From: Desulfobacteraceae bacterium
GTDB lineage: Bacteria; Desulfobacterota; Desulfobacteria; Desulfobacterales; Desulfosalsimonadaceae
Length of the DNA: 28,974 bases
Direction: 5' to 3'
Assembly (NCBI GenBank): GCA_021162325.1
Contig: JAGGYV010000269.1
Coordinates: 1 to 28,974 of the forward strand
Numbering within the stretch: position 1 is the first letter of the stretch; every line of letters begins with the position of its first letter. The position numbers were made by a program, and so were the translations under genes. Positions 1 to 6,644 of this stretch are shown piece by piece. The notes below the pieces were generated by a model. That model did not search any database and was not told the origin of the DNA. It saw nothing but the letters and a program-made list of their open reading frames with translations.

Positions 1-70
1 GAGGTAAGGAGGTCTGAATTTATAAGAATGGTGATAGAATGTCTGGAAATTAATATTTTTACGGCCTTGA

Positions 71-199
71 TCATCGTTTCGGCCAAAGCAGATTTGTCAT
101 TCCCGAATGTTTCTATCGGGAAGCCAGTTATGTGCTATTCCGAACATAGATTCCGGCTAAAAGCATGCCGGAATGACATTGTGCTGGCCGAAACGATGA
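71..199. repeat. Nested palindromic repeat (GTCATTCC...GGAATGAC type)
   Basis: A perfect 15-bp outer inverted repeat (71-85 against 185-199, TCATCGTTTCGGCCA and its complement) encloses an inner inverted repeat TGTCATTCC (95-103) / GGAATGACA (170-178). Inside are two further hairpins: TTCCCGA (100-106) with TCGGGAA (116-122), and ATTCCGGC (150-157) with GCCGGAAT (167-174). The TGTCATTCC hairpin type is, from general knowledge, a common dispersed repeat in Desulfobacterota and other Proteobacteria-like genomes. The short reading frame running through it has no ribosome binding site and is not a gene. Confidence 0.75.
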
Positions 200-273
200 C
201 TAAAGCCATTTTTCCTTTAGTTTCTTATCTCTACTTTTTGCGTTTTTTTGGCAAACTTTTTTAACAACTCAAA

Positions 274-417
274 AAGTGTGAAGTGGCTAAAGTGATCTAA
301 AGTGCCTAAAGTTGTGGACTGCGCTAAACGCGAGATCTTTTTTAACATAAAAATTGAAAATGCCGAAGGCATTAACCATAACTTTAGCTCACTTCAAACT
401 TTAGTTCACTTTTAACT
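274..417. repeat. CTAAAGTG-rich inverted repeat region
   Basis: The motif (C)TAAAGTG recurs at 274-311. Its imperfect complement (ACTTTAG, TTCACTT) recurs at 381-417. The two arms could pair over about 20 nt across a 70-nt loop. With the 71-199 element this is all that I see in the gene-free stretch 1-450; no promoter stands out for the gene that follows. Confidence 0.5.
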
Positions 418-450
418 TTTCCGGTTTATCCGGGTTAGGGAGATTTGATA

Positions 451-1437
451 ATGGCTGATTTTATACCTTCTTTTTTGTTTCAGGATGCCGCGATAAAAAA
501 TGACGGCAGGACAGCCGCGGCTATCATTATCATGGATGCCAGCAAAGAGGGATGGGTTGGAATCCCCCATGGCGGCATCGGTATGGGGGCTATCATGGAA
601 CTTGTTGCCGGGTTTGAACATTGTACAGATAACGGGGCGTTGCGATATCCGGTGAGCGGTTGTTTTCGTATGGGCGGTGCCGGGGTCCGGGTCGGGGATG
701 TGGTCGGTGTTACTGTTAAGGCTTCGGATACCGGGGTGTCCGGGATAGATGGGATAGATGGGATTTCCGGGAGCGTCATGGTTGACGGCGCCGACATGCC
801 GTATATTACCGGTGATATTGCCTTTGGAGATCAGATGCCTGAGATCGATGCATACCCGCGTGAGTATGTGCCCTTAGATTTTTCCCGGATGAAGGGCAAG
901 TTAACGCATCTTCCCCATTACCTGAACTGTTTTGTCTGCGGGGTGGACCGGAAACAGCCGGGCCTGAAACGACGGTTTCATTTATGGAGAAGTGAGCATG
1001 GCAATATTGTGTGTGCCTTTGCAGGGTTCAACGATGAAGACAAGGATACGTTTTTTCGGTTTGAGCGAAACGGTTTTGTTCATCCCATGGCATTGCTTGC
1101 TGTTCTGGACGAAACCATGGGCTGGGGCGGATTTTTTGCATCTGAAAATGGTGGCGTCTCTGTTCGATTGAATTATAAGCTGTTAAGAAAAATTGGTATG
1201 AATGAAAAACTGGTGTTTTTTGGCCGGGGTGAAAAAGTCATGGGCAGAATTGACAAGCGAATGATGTTTTGGGCGTCGGGTTGTGCGGCGGTGATGCAGA
1301 CCAATGGCTCATTTGAAGTGGTTGCCGAATCTTCCGGCCAGTGGTATGCGATGGCGGAATTGACCGAACAGATGAGAGAATCGCTCATACCCGCATCGTT
1401 GACCCAAAATGCGTTTGCAGTGCTCCGGGAAGGATGA
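451..1437 (+). CDS. Double hotdog-fold (PaaI-like thioesterase superfamily) protein
   Basis: This 328-residue protein appears to hold two hotdog domains. The first has HGGIGMGAIMEL at residues 40-51, matching the HGG(x)n helix of PaaI-type acyl-CoA thioesterases. The second begins near CFVCG (160-164), a motif common in hotdog thioesterases, and carries HP-x8-DE (211-222), the equivalent central-helix motif. The first copy has E50 and the second D220/E221 as candidate catalytic acids. The start is ATG 451, chosen for AGGGAGA seven bases upstream; a TTG at 445 is also in frame. A short GIDGID repeat near residues 99-104 reflects a GGGATAGAT duplication. The gene stands alone, so the substrate cannot be inferred; an acyl-CoA thioesterase or a non-catalytic acyl-binding protein are both possible. 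Confidence 0.7.
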   Translation: MADFIPSFLFQDAAIKNDGRTAAAIIIMDASKEGWVGIPHGGIGMGAIMELVAGFEHCTDNGALRYPVSGCFRMGGAGVRVGDVVGVTVKASDTGVSGIDGIDGISGSVMVDGADMPYITGDIAFGDQMPEIDAYPREYVPLDFSRMKGKLTHLPHYLNCFVCGVDRKQPGLKRRFHLWRSEHGNIVCAFAGFNDEDKDTFFRFERNGFVHPMALLAVLDETMGWGGFFASENGGVSVRLNYKLLRKIGMNEKLVFFGRGEKVMGRIDKRMMFWASGCAAVMQTNGSFEVVAESSGQWYAMAELTEQMRESLIPASLTQNAFAVLREG

Positions 1438-1941
1438 GCGGCTGCGTTATTCGGATGGGTCTGGTTTTATCTTTTTGGTTTTATCTTTCTGGGAATGATT
1501 TTTTTATTCATACCACACGCATCCGCCGGTGATTTCCATATTTTTTGATTAATGAGCATTTTATGTATTATTAGAGCTGGCATGATGACGTATATTATTG
1601 GAAAATTCCGGTGCGCTGATAACCCATTGCCGAAGGTTTGTGCGGTTTTTATTGTTATATTTTCCTTGACAATAAGGGATGGTTAACGGAAGATAAATAA
1701 AATTTTATTTAAAGCTAACGCTATTTTGAATAATTTTTTGTACTATTTTTGTTAGATTCCAAAATATGCTGCCAGCCGGGCAGTTTTAAAAAAATTAAAC
1801 CGGCACCCAACCGTTAAATTTTGTTAATGGCTGAACAGTGTTTGCGAATATGGCCATTGATTGTTTTACGCAAAGATGTTTTGTTCGGTAATCGAAAGGT
1901 TCTTTTTATTCACGACGCAACCAACACAATCTGAAGGGGGC
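1438..1941. other. AT-rich intergenic region, no gene seen
   Basis: About 500 bases lie between the hotdog gene and the left end of the insertion sequence. The middle part (1540-1800) is very AT-rich. A TTGACA-like box occurs near 1666 (TTGACAATAAGG), but no open gene follows it before the insertion sequence. No hairpin followed by a T-run is obvious after the hotdog gene. I see no RNA gene. Confidence 0.4.
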
Positions 1942-1959
1942 TTAGGGATTTTCAATTTG

Positions 1960-2649
1960 CTAATATACCAATTTAGGATTGATGAAAATATCGTATAACG
2001 GCAGTCGCTCTGATCGCTTCAGGCGGTCTTCCATTTTAATCTTTTCTTTTCCACAAACCTTAACACCCTTTTCATAGGATGTTTCCACCATATGAACAAT
2101 TGCTTTTAAGCCCCTCCAGGCAAAATTGCCGGCTCGGTTCAACACGGCTTCTACTGTATCAAGAAGGTATCCGTTCCACGATTTTTCAAGCCCCGCCCAA
2201 TAACGTTCAATTGCATTGTATTTGCTGTGATAGGGCGGATAATAAACAAGATGGATATTCAGTCCGGTAGCATCCGCGAACTCCGTCATCCTATGTAGAA
2301 ATTGTGTGCGACGCCCACTGCATTCAGGGCCGTTGTCCATATTGATGACGAGGCGTTTAATATCTGATAGCTCCTGCTTTCTTTCGTTCCACCAAAGCAA
2401 AAGTCCATCAACCATGAAATCACTTGTTTTATAACTGCCGGTAAAAAAGAGAAACGCCCTGCCGCTTACAGGTTCCAAGATGCCGCCCGGTATGAGTTTT
2501 TCCTTTTTCTGCATGTCATGGTCCAACGCCTTGACAGGTTCGAGACATCGCGAACGACCATGTCTTGAATATTCTCCGATATTGACGGTTGCTTTTGTGT
2601 CAATGCTTATTCTCAAAGTTTCCCCATCCGTATCTGCCAAGGCGTTCAT
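1960..2649 (-). CDS. ISAzo13-type transposase, DDE catalytic part (ORF B)
   Basis: This 229-residue frame holds the whole catalytic triad: D17 in ISIDTK, D105 in INMDNGPE and E148 in NAIERYW, as in the ISAzo13/Rhodopirellula DDE transposases. The YYPPYHSKYN segment just before the glutamate is typical. The homologous sequence continues upstream of the annotated ATG in the same frame, back to the A9 run. The ATG may therefore be internal, with expression normally by -1 frameshifting from ORF A on A_AAA_AAA. Either a programmed shift or an inactivating indel would look the same here. No residue of the triad is missing. Confidence 0.82.
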   Translation of the reverse strand: MNALADTDGETLRISIDTKATVNIGEYSRHGRSRCLEPVKALDHDMQKKEKLIPGGILEPVSGRAFLFFTGSYKTSDFMVDGLLLWWNERKQELSDIKRLVINMDNGPECSGRRTQFLHRMTEFADATGLNIHLVYYPPYHSKYNAIERYWAGLEKSWNGYLLDTVEAVLNRAGNFAWRGLKAIVHMVETSYEKGVKVCGKEKIKMEDRLKRSERLPLYDIFINPKLVY

Positions 2650-3188
2650 TTCCCAGACATTTTCGAAGATAGCGTCCGTCTCGAAATTTTTTTTTGAACC
2701 TTTGTGTTTTCCACGGTACGTACTCGATAGCCATGACGGTTCAACATGTTGGAAATTGTTTGCAATGTCGGCAATGCCTTTTCAGGCCAGCCCTTCTGCA
2801 GAAGGGCTTTATATACGGCTTTTGCCGTCATGTTTGTATACAAAAGAGTCGTTCTCAGTCTGGATTCTGACTGGCTGTGAGGTTCCATAATTTCAACAAT
2901 ATCGGCCAACAACCTTGGATCTTTCTCTTCAGTCTTAGGTTTTCGTCGGGTAGAAAGATCGTTGATGCACAATATTTCTGTTCGAAATTCATTAATACCC
3001 AACTTTGCCGTACTCCGACTCCACCCAAATACATCTTCCGCAACTCGCGATTTGCCGTCAAGAATTGATATAGCTACATCTCCCATAGCCGATCTCCTTT
3101 CCGGCCAAGGAATCATAACAACCAATCGACCTATTAATCCAATCATTTGCGGGGAAATTCCATTCCGAATTACAGTTGATGTTTTCAT
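2646..3188 (-). CDS. ISAzo13-type transposase, N-terminal part (ORF A)
   Basis: This 180-residue frame is the N-terminal half of an ISAzo13-family (Rhodopirellula DDE-type) transposase. It has a helix-turn-helix-like segment (about residues 45-62), then the family pattern of a KP linker, EKDPRLL (88-94), an MEP(H) segment and a second helical DNA-binding region ending with NMLNRHGY (147-154). Residues after about 167 (ISRRTLSS...) do not fit the family. They follow an A9 run (2687-2695 on the plus strand) where the -1 frame continues the homologous sequence (NFETDAIFENVWEMN). The normal product is therefore probably a fusion of ORF A and ORF B of about 409 residues. Its own stop overlaps the ORF B ATG by four bases. 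Confidence 0.8.
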   Translation of the reverse strand: MKTSTVIRNGISPQMIGLIGRLVVMIPWPERRSAMGDVAISILDGKSRVAEDVFGWSRSTAKLGINEFRTEILCINDLSTRRKPKTEEKDPRLLADIVEIMEPHSQSESRLRTTLLYTNMTAKAVYKALLQKGWPEKALPTLQTISNMLNRHGYRVRTVENTKVQKKISRRTLSSKMSGK

Positions 3189-3280
3189 GACTATGCCTCC
3201 TGCTTTTTAGTTTGGAGACATTATAAACGGTATATTAGTATTTTGCAAGTCCCTAAAGAATATCTTTTTAGTCACTTCAC

Positions 3281-3335
3281 ACGTTATTTTTTCATACAAT
3301 GGTAACACGTCACCATGAAAAGCTGTTTACGAATC
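3281..3335 (-). repeat. Dispersed repeat copy 1, overlapping the 3' end of pabBC
   Basis: Read on the minus strand this begins TTCGTAAACAGCTTTTCATGG and matches 28738-28795 on the plus strand over about 55 bases with roughly nine differences. Both copies contain the hairpin GGTGACG(T/C)(G/A)T(T/C)ACC. The copy supplies the last codons and the TGA of pabBC. Confidence 0.65.
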
Positions 3336-5547
3336 CAGTTTTTTTCCATCCAGTTTTTTCCCCATCCAGGCTCACCACCGGGACCGCGCCGATCAACGAA
3401 TTGGTCATGACCACCTGGTCAGCGGAAAACAATTCTTCCGGCATGATTTTTCGGTTTTCAACTTGAACTCCCTGGTTGACAAGATGTTGAATTACCTGTT
3501 TTTCCATAATTCCGGAAAGCACATGGGGAGATTTAGGGCAAATCACTTTTTTATCTTTATCATTAATTAATAATATATTGGCGGTATTGGTTTCCGAAAT
3601 CGATCCGTCCGGATTTAGAATCAGGGCCTCGTCTGCTCCCTGTTGATGGGCCCATTTCCCGGCTATAAAATAATATGCATAATTTAATGTTTTGTGAGCT
3701 GCCAGAGGGGTCTGTCTCGGGTCCGGAAAGGTGACAAGGTCCAGCCCGTTTTTGTTAATAATTGCCGGGCGCGGCGCATATTTTCGGGCAGTTACCATCA
3801 GATTATGATGAAGGGGAAACGCCGCCGGGTCACCGAATGAGGCCATTATTTTAACCGCTGCGGTCTGTTTTTCCAGTCCGTTTTTTTCAATCACCTGGCG
3901 GATAATCACATCCCAGGTCAAATCCGGCACAGGCGTTTTAAATATCACTTTCCAGGCCCGGTAAAATCGTTGAACATGATCCTTTAAAAAAGCCGGTTGG
4001 CCATTTTCTACGCGAATGGTTTCAAAAAAGCCCAGTCCATACTGAAATCCGAGATCAGCAACAGATACCATGGCCTGATTTTTGGGTACCAGCTTACCAT
4101 TCTGCCAAAGCCATTCATCCGCTTTAGAACCTGTTTTTTTATTCAGCAGTACGCCCATTAAGGATCGGCCTTTGTGAAGGGTTTCTTCAAATTCATCGGC
4201 CGGATCCGAGTCAAATACCACCCCGCCGCCCACGGAAAAAAGTATCCGATTTTGAAAAATGGTCGCCGTTCGGATGGCAATGGATAAATCCAGGGACTCA
4301 TGAAAACTCAGGTATCCGATGGAACCGGTATATATATGACGACGGACCGGTTCCAATTCATCAATGATTTCCATGGCCCGGATACGGGGGCAACCGGTAA
4401 TGGATCCGCCGGGAAAGGTGGCTTTAATCAGATCAATCGAATCCTTATCCGCTTGCAGTTTTCCTTTGACCACCGATACCAGGTGAAACACATTGTGATA
4501 CGCCTCCAATCGTCTGTGTTCTACCACTTTTATGCTTCCGCCACAGCATACCCGGCCCAGGTCATTTCGCATCAGGTCAACAATCATGGACAATTCGGCA
4601 TCGTCTTTTTTGCTTTTCAAAAGGTCTTTACTCAATTCCTGATCTTCTGAAATATCTTTTCCCCTTGGCCGGGTCCCTTTGATAGGCCGGGTTTCGACAT
4701 CCTCCGTGCGGCGCTTTAAAAACCGTTCCGGGGACGTGGAAACAATCTGATGGTCTCCTGCGTTGATATAGGCATAAAAAGGAGCGGGTGCGATTTGATA
4801 CAACAATTTGAACATGGCGAACGCATTCCCGGAAAAATCCGTTTCAAACCGCTGGGATAAATTCACCTGATAAATATCACCGGAAACAATATACTTCTTT
4901 ATTTTTGTTACGGCCGCCATGTATTCGGGTTGTGAAAATAATGACTGAAGGTCGGTCGCTCCACCCTCAAATTTATCTCTTTTTTCATCATTGGCGATTA
5001 AAAGCGCCTCTATGCTCTCAATATTATCACCAATTTTTAAATTATTGTGATCTAATCGATTGGCGACACATAGCTGTGTCTGGTTTTTTAATTTGTCATG
5101 AATAATAATTGCGGATGGGGCAAAAAAACACAATTGGGGCAGGCCGGAATCATCAACCGATGTTCGGGGCAGTTCTTCAATAAAATCTTTCAAATCATAG
5201 GACAGGTAGCCGAACAGGCCGGTGGCAATCGGTATGGACAAGTCATCAAATACCATTGCATATTCATTGATCACCTGCCTTAACGCGTCAAACGGATCGC
5301 CATCCAGCAAAATGGTTTGTCCGTCTGCTGTTAATGTTATTTTCCGGCCATACCCTTTAATCTCAAGCCAGGGCCGGATGGCCAGTATATGATATCGGGC
5401 GCAATCCAAATCGCCGCCGCTCATCAACGCCACGGTTCCCGGATCTTCTGAAAACCGGGAGACCAGATCCACAAAAGGCGCTTTTATTTCAAGTGACCTG
5501 ACAGAAATATTATTTATTTTTCCGGCAATTTTCTTTAGTGATTCCAT
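3310..5547 (-). CDS. pabBC: Fused aminodeoxychorismate synthase component I / aminodeoxychorismate lyase
   Basis: This 745-residue cytoplasmic enzyme would perform the synthase and lyase steps of p-aminobenzoate synthesis for folate, with the amidotransferase subunit PabA encoded just upstream. Residues 1-470 form the chorismate-utilising domain: PIKGTRPRG at 288-296 (K290 is the PabB-specific lysine where anthranilate synthase has alanine), the DLMRNDLGR block (324-332), FPGGSITGCP (378-387) and the final DEFEETLHKG. Residues 480-745 form a fold-type IV PLP enzyme (PabC-like): a candidate PLP lysine K619 in AAHKTLNYAYY, and SISETNTANI (649-658). The ATG at 5547 follows AGGA at good spacing. 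It lies 33 bases after pabA, so the two are probably cotranscribed. The last residues (SFSW) come from a dispersed repeat. The PIKGT motif argues against TrpE. Confidence 0.93.
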   Translation of the reverse strand: MESLKKIAGKINNISVRSLEIKAPFVDLVSRFSEDPGTVALMSGGDLDCARYHILAIRPWLEIKGYGRKITLTADGQTILLDGDPFDALRQVINEYAMVFDDLSIPIATGLFGYLSYDLKDFIEELPRTSVDDSGLPQLCFFAPSAIIIHDKLKNQTQLCVANRLDHNNLKIGDNIESIEALLIANDEKRDKFEGGATDLQSLFSQPEYMAAVTKIKKYIVSGDIYQVNLSQRFETDFSGNAFAMFKLLYQIAPAPFYAYINAGDHQIVSTSPERFLKRRTEDVETRPIKGTRPRGKDISEDQELSKDLLKSKKDDAELSMIVDLMRNDLGRVCCGGSIKVVEHRRLEAYHNVFHLVSVVKGKLQADKDSIDLIKATFPGGSITGCPRIRAMEIIDELEPVRRHIYTGSIGYLSFHESLDLSIAIRTATIFQNRILFSVGGGVVFDSDPADEFEETLHKGRSLMGVLLNKKTGSKADEWLWQNGKLVPKNQAMVSVADLGFQYGLGFFETIRVENGQPAFLKDHVQRFYRAWKVIFKTPVPDLTWDVIIRQVIEKNGLEKQTAAVKIMASFGDPAAFPLHHNLMVTARKYAPRPAIINKNGLDLVTFPDPRQTPLAAHKTLNYAYYFIAGKWAHQQGADEALILNPDGSISETNTANILLINDKDKKVICPKSPHVLSGIMEKQVIQHLVNQGVQVENRKIMPEELFSADQVVMTNSLIGAVPVVSLDGEKTGWKKTGFVNSFSW

Positions 5548-5580
5548 GCTGAATGTCCTGCAATCTACGTTTGTGATTTA

Positions 5581-6180
5581 TTATGCCGCTGCCCGGGTCC
5601 GTCTTTTTTTTAACGGACCCTGATCTAAAAAATTTTCAATTAATAAAAGTCCGCCGTCGGTCATAAAACTTTCCGGATGAAACTGCACACCGAAAACCGG
5701 CTGTTTTTTATGCTCAATTCCCATAATTATGCCATCTTCTGTTGTTGCAGTAACGACCATATCCGGTGAGGTAATCTTAATCATCAGCGAATGGTAGCGG
5801 GCGGCTGTAAACGGAGAAGAGACACCTTTAAATACGGACTGATTTAAATGATACACCCGGCTTGTTTTTCCATGAACCGGAATCGGCGCCTTGACAGTCG
5901 TTCCCCCCATGGCTTCATTAATGCACTGCATGCCCAGGCAAACGCCGAGAATGGGTATCTTGCCGGTAAACGCTTTTATCGCTGCAATGGAAACCCCCGC
6001 GTGTTGAGGGTCTTTAGGACCCGGGCTGATCAACATATAATCCGGGTTCAAAGATGCAATCTGGTCTAAGCTGATTTTGTTACTCCGAAAAACATTTATT
6101 GTCAGGTCATACGGCATAAACATCTGAACCAAATTATGGGTAAAGGAATCATAATTATCAATGACCAGAATACGTGCCAT
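5581..6180 (-). CDS. pabA: Glutamine amidotransferase subunit of aminodeoxychorismate synthase (PabA/TrpG family)
   Basis: This class I glutamine amidotransferase (199 residues) would release ammonia from glutamine and channel it to PabB. Visible motifs: VIDNYDSFTHNLVQ at the N-terminus, the oxyanion strand SPGPKDP, the nucleophile elbow GVCLGMQ, and the His-Glu pair in FHPES. The start is ATG 6180, with GGGAGG just upstream; a longer frame begins at 6210 but would include the T-tract of the hairpin. PabA and TrpG cannot be separated by sequence alone, and one protein often serves both pathways. Pairing with pabBC favours the folate role. The C-terminus ends in a basic tail (KKRRTRAAA). Expression may be controlled by the terminator-like hairpin directly before the ribosome binding site. 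Confidence 0.92.
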   Translation of the reverse strand: MARILVIDNYDSFTHNLVQMFMPYDLTINVFRSNKISLDQIASLNPDYMLISPGPKDPQHAGVSIAAIKAFTGKIPILGVCLGMQCINEAMGGTTVKAPIPVHGKTSRVYHLNQSVFKGVSSPFTAARYHSLMIKITSPDMVVTATTEDGIIMGIEHKKQPVFGVQFHPESFMTDGGLLLIENFLDQGPLKKRRTRAAA

Positions 6181-6192
6181 TCCACACCTCCC

Positions 6193-6233
6193 AAAAAAGA
6201 AAAACGCCACCCAGACGAGTCTGGGTGGCGTTT
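6193..6233 (-). promoter_or_regulatory. Attenuator-like terminator hairpin upstream of pabA
   Basis: A perfect 15-bp stem (6202-6216 with 6219-6233, minus strand AAACGCCACCCAGAC...) is followed on the minus strand by a T-rich tract (TTTTTCTTTTTT). Right after it comes the pabA ribosome binding site GGGAGG. A strong intrinsic terminator placed between any upstream promoter and the gene suggests transcription attenuation. On the plus strand the hairpin is followed by only three T residues, so minus orientation is preferred. It might instead simply end an upstream minus-strand transcript. Confidence 0.65.
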
Positions 6234-6385
6234 GCCTATTACATAACTCATATAAAACTTATTTTATATCAAATTTTTATCAAAAAATTTTTTTAACACA
6301 ATGACAACAAAAAGCAAGCAAAACTTGTTCTTATGCATACCCGATCATACCACCATTAATTCCTGTTTATAAAAAGTCGGATTTC
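6234..6385. other. AT-rich leader region of pabA
   Basis: This stretch is strongly AT-rich and holds several TATAAA- and TTGATA-like boxes on the minus strand (for example 6250-6290), but no clear 17-bp-spaced promoter. Short minus-strand frames exist (a 22-codon one from about 6335 rich in Phe), without a convincing ribosome binding site. With the hairpin at 6193-6233 and the repeat at 6386-6524 it makes up the gene-free 6211-6644 stretch. Confidence 0.35.
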
Positions 6386-6524
6386 GATGGCAAAGAAAAA
6401 AGCGCCACCAATCGGATAAAATTGGCGAGGCGCGCAAATCCTGAGTGATGATTCGTACTTAGCGTGCTTTGAAGAGGCGAAGGATGCAGCGCAACAAAGA
6501 ATTTAGACTTTTTACGAAGCCATC
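6386..6524 (-). repeat. MITE-like repeat, copy A (GATGGC...GCCATC ends)
   Basis: The element is 139 bp and bounded by GATGGC (6386) and GCCATC (6519-6524). Read on the minus strand it starts GATGGCTTCGTAAAAAGTC and aligns over its length with 21643-21779 on the plus strand. It contains an imperfect hairpin (GCGCC..CCAAT / ATTGG..GGCGC) followed on the minus strand by TTTTTTC, so it may act as a terminator for transcription towards pabA. No reading frame of interest is present. Confidence 0.75.
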
Positions 6525-6528
6525 AGGC

Positions 6529-6555
6529 TTGACAAAAAACTTTATTCCTTATAAA
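6529..6555 (+). promoter_or_regulatory. Candidate promoter for the OmpA-domain lipoprotein
   Basis: TTGACA (6529-6534) and TATAAA (6550-6555) are separated by 15 bp, slightly short for sigma-70. The -35 box lies five bases outside repeat copy A, so insertion of the repeat has set the upstream context of this promoter. Confidence 0.4.
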
Positions 6556-6644
6556 CTACTCAAGTTTTGGTATGTCATCAGGTCCGAAAAATAAACGGGT
6601 CACCGCGACGGACACGACGCATGTATCTTTTCAAAGGAAGCTTA

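Larger units (their letters stand above)
1942..3256 (-). mobile_element. ISAzo13-type insertion sequence with terminal inverted repeats
   Basis: The element is about 1.3 kb. Its left end (1942-1969, TTAGGGA...TAATATACC) and right end (3229-3256) are inverted repeats matching at 23 of 28 positions. The transposase reads from right to left and its stop codon (1960-1962) lies inside the left inverted repeat. No longer target duplication is visible. If the true ends are GGGA, both junctions are flanked by the dinucleotide TA, which would fit a TA target duplication; this is inference. The transposase is split into two frames (see the two CDS entries). Confidence 0.85.

Noticed and set aside
28..264. 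78-codon frame at the window start
   Set aside because: It runs through the palindromic repeat at 71-199, has no ribosome binding site and no protein-like pattern.
6335..6360. Tandem Trp codons (TGG TGG) on the minus strand in the pabA leader, suggestive of a trp-type leader peptide
   Set aside because: In that frame a TAA stop lies directly before the two codons, so no leader peptide containing them can start upstream. The downstream fused enzyme is PabB-like (PIKGT), not TrpE.
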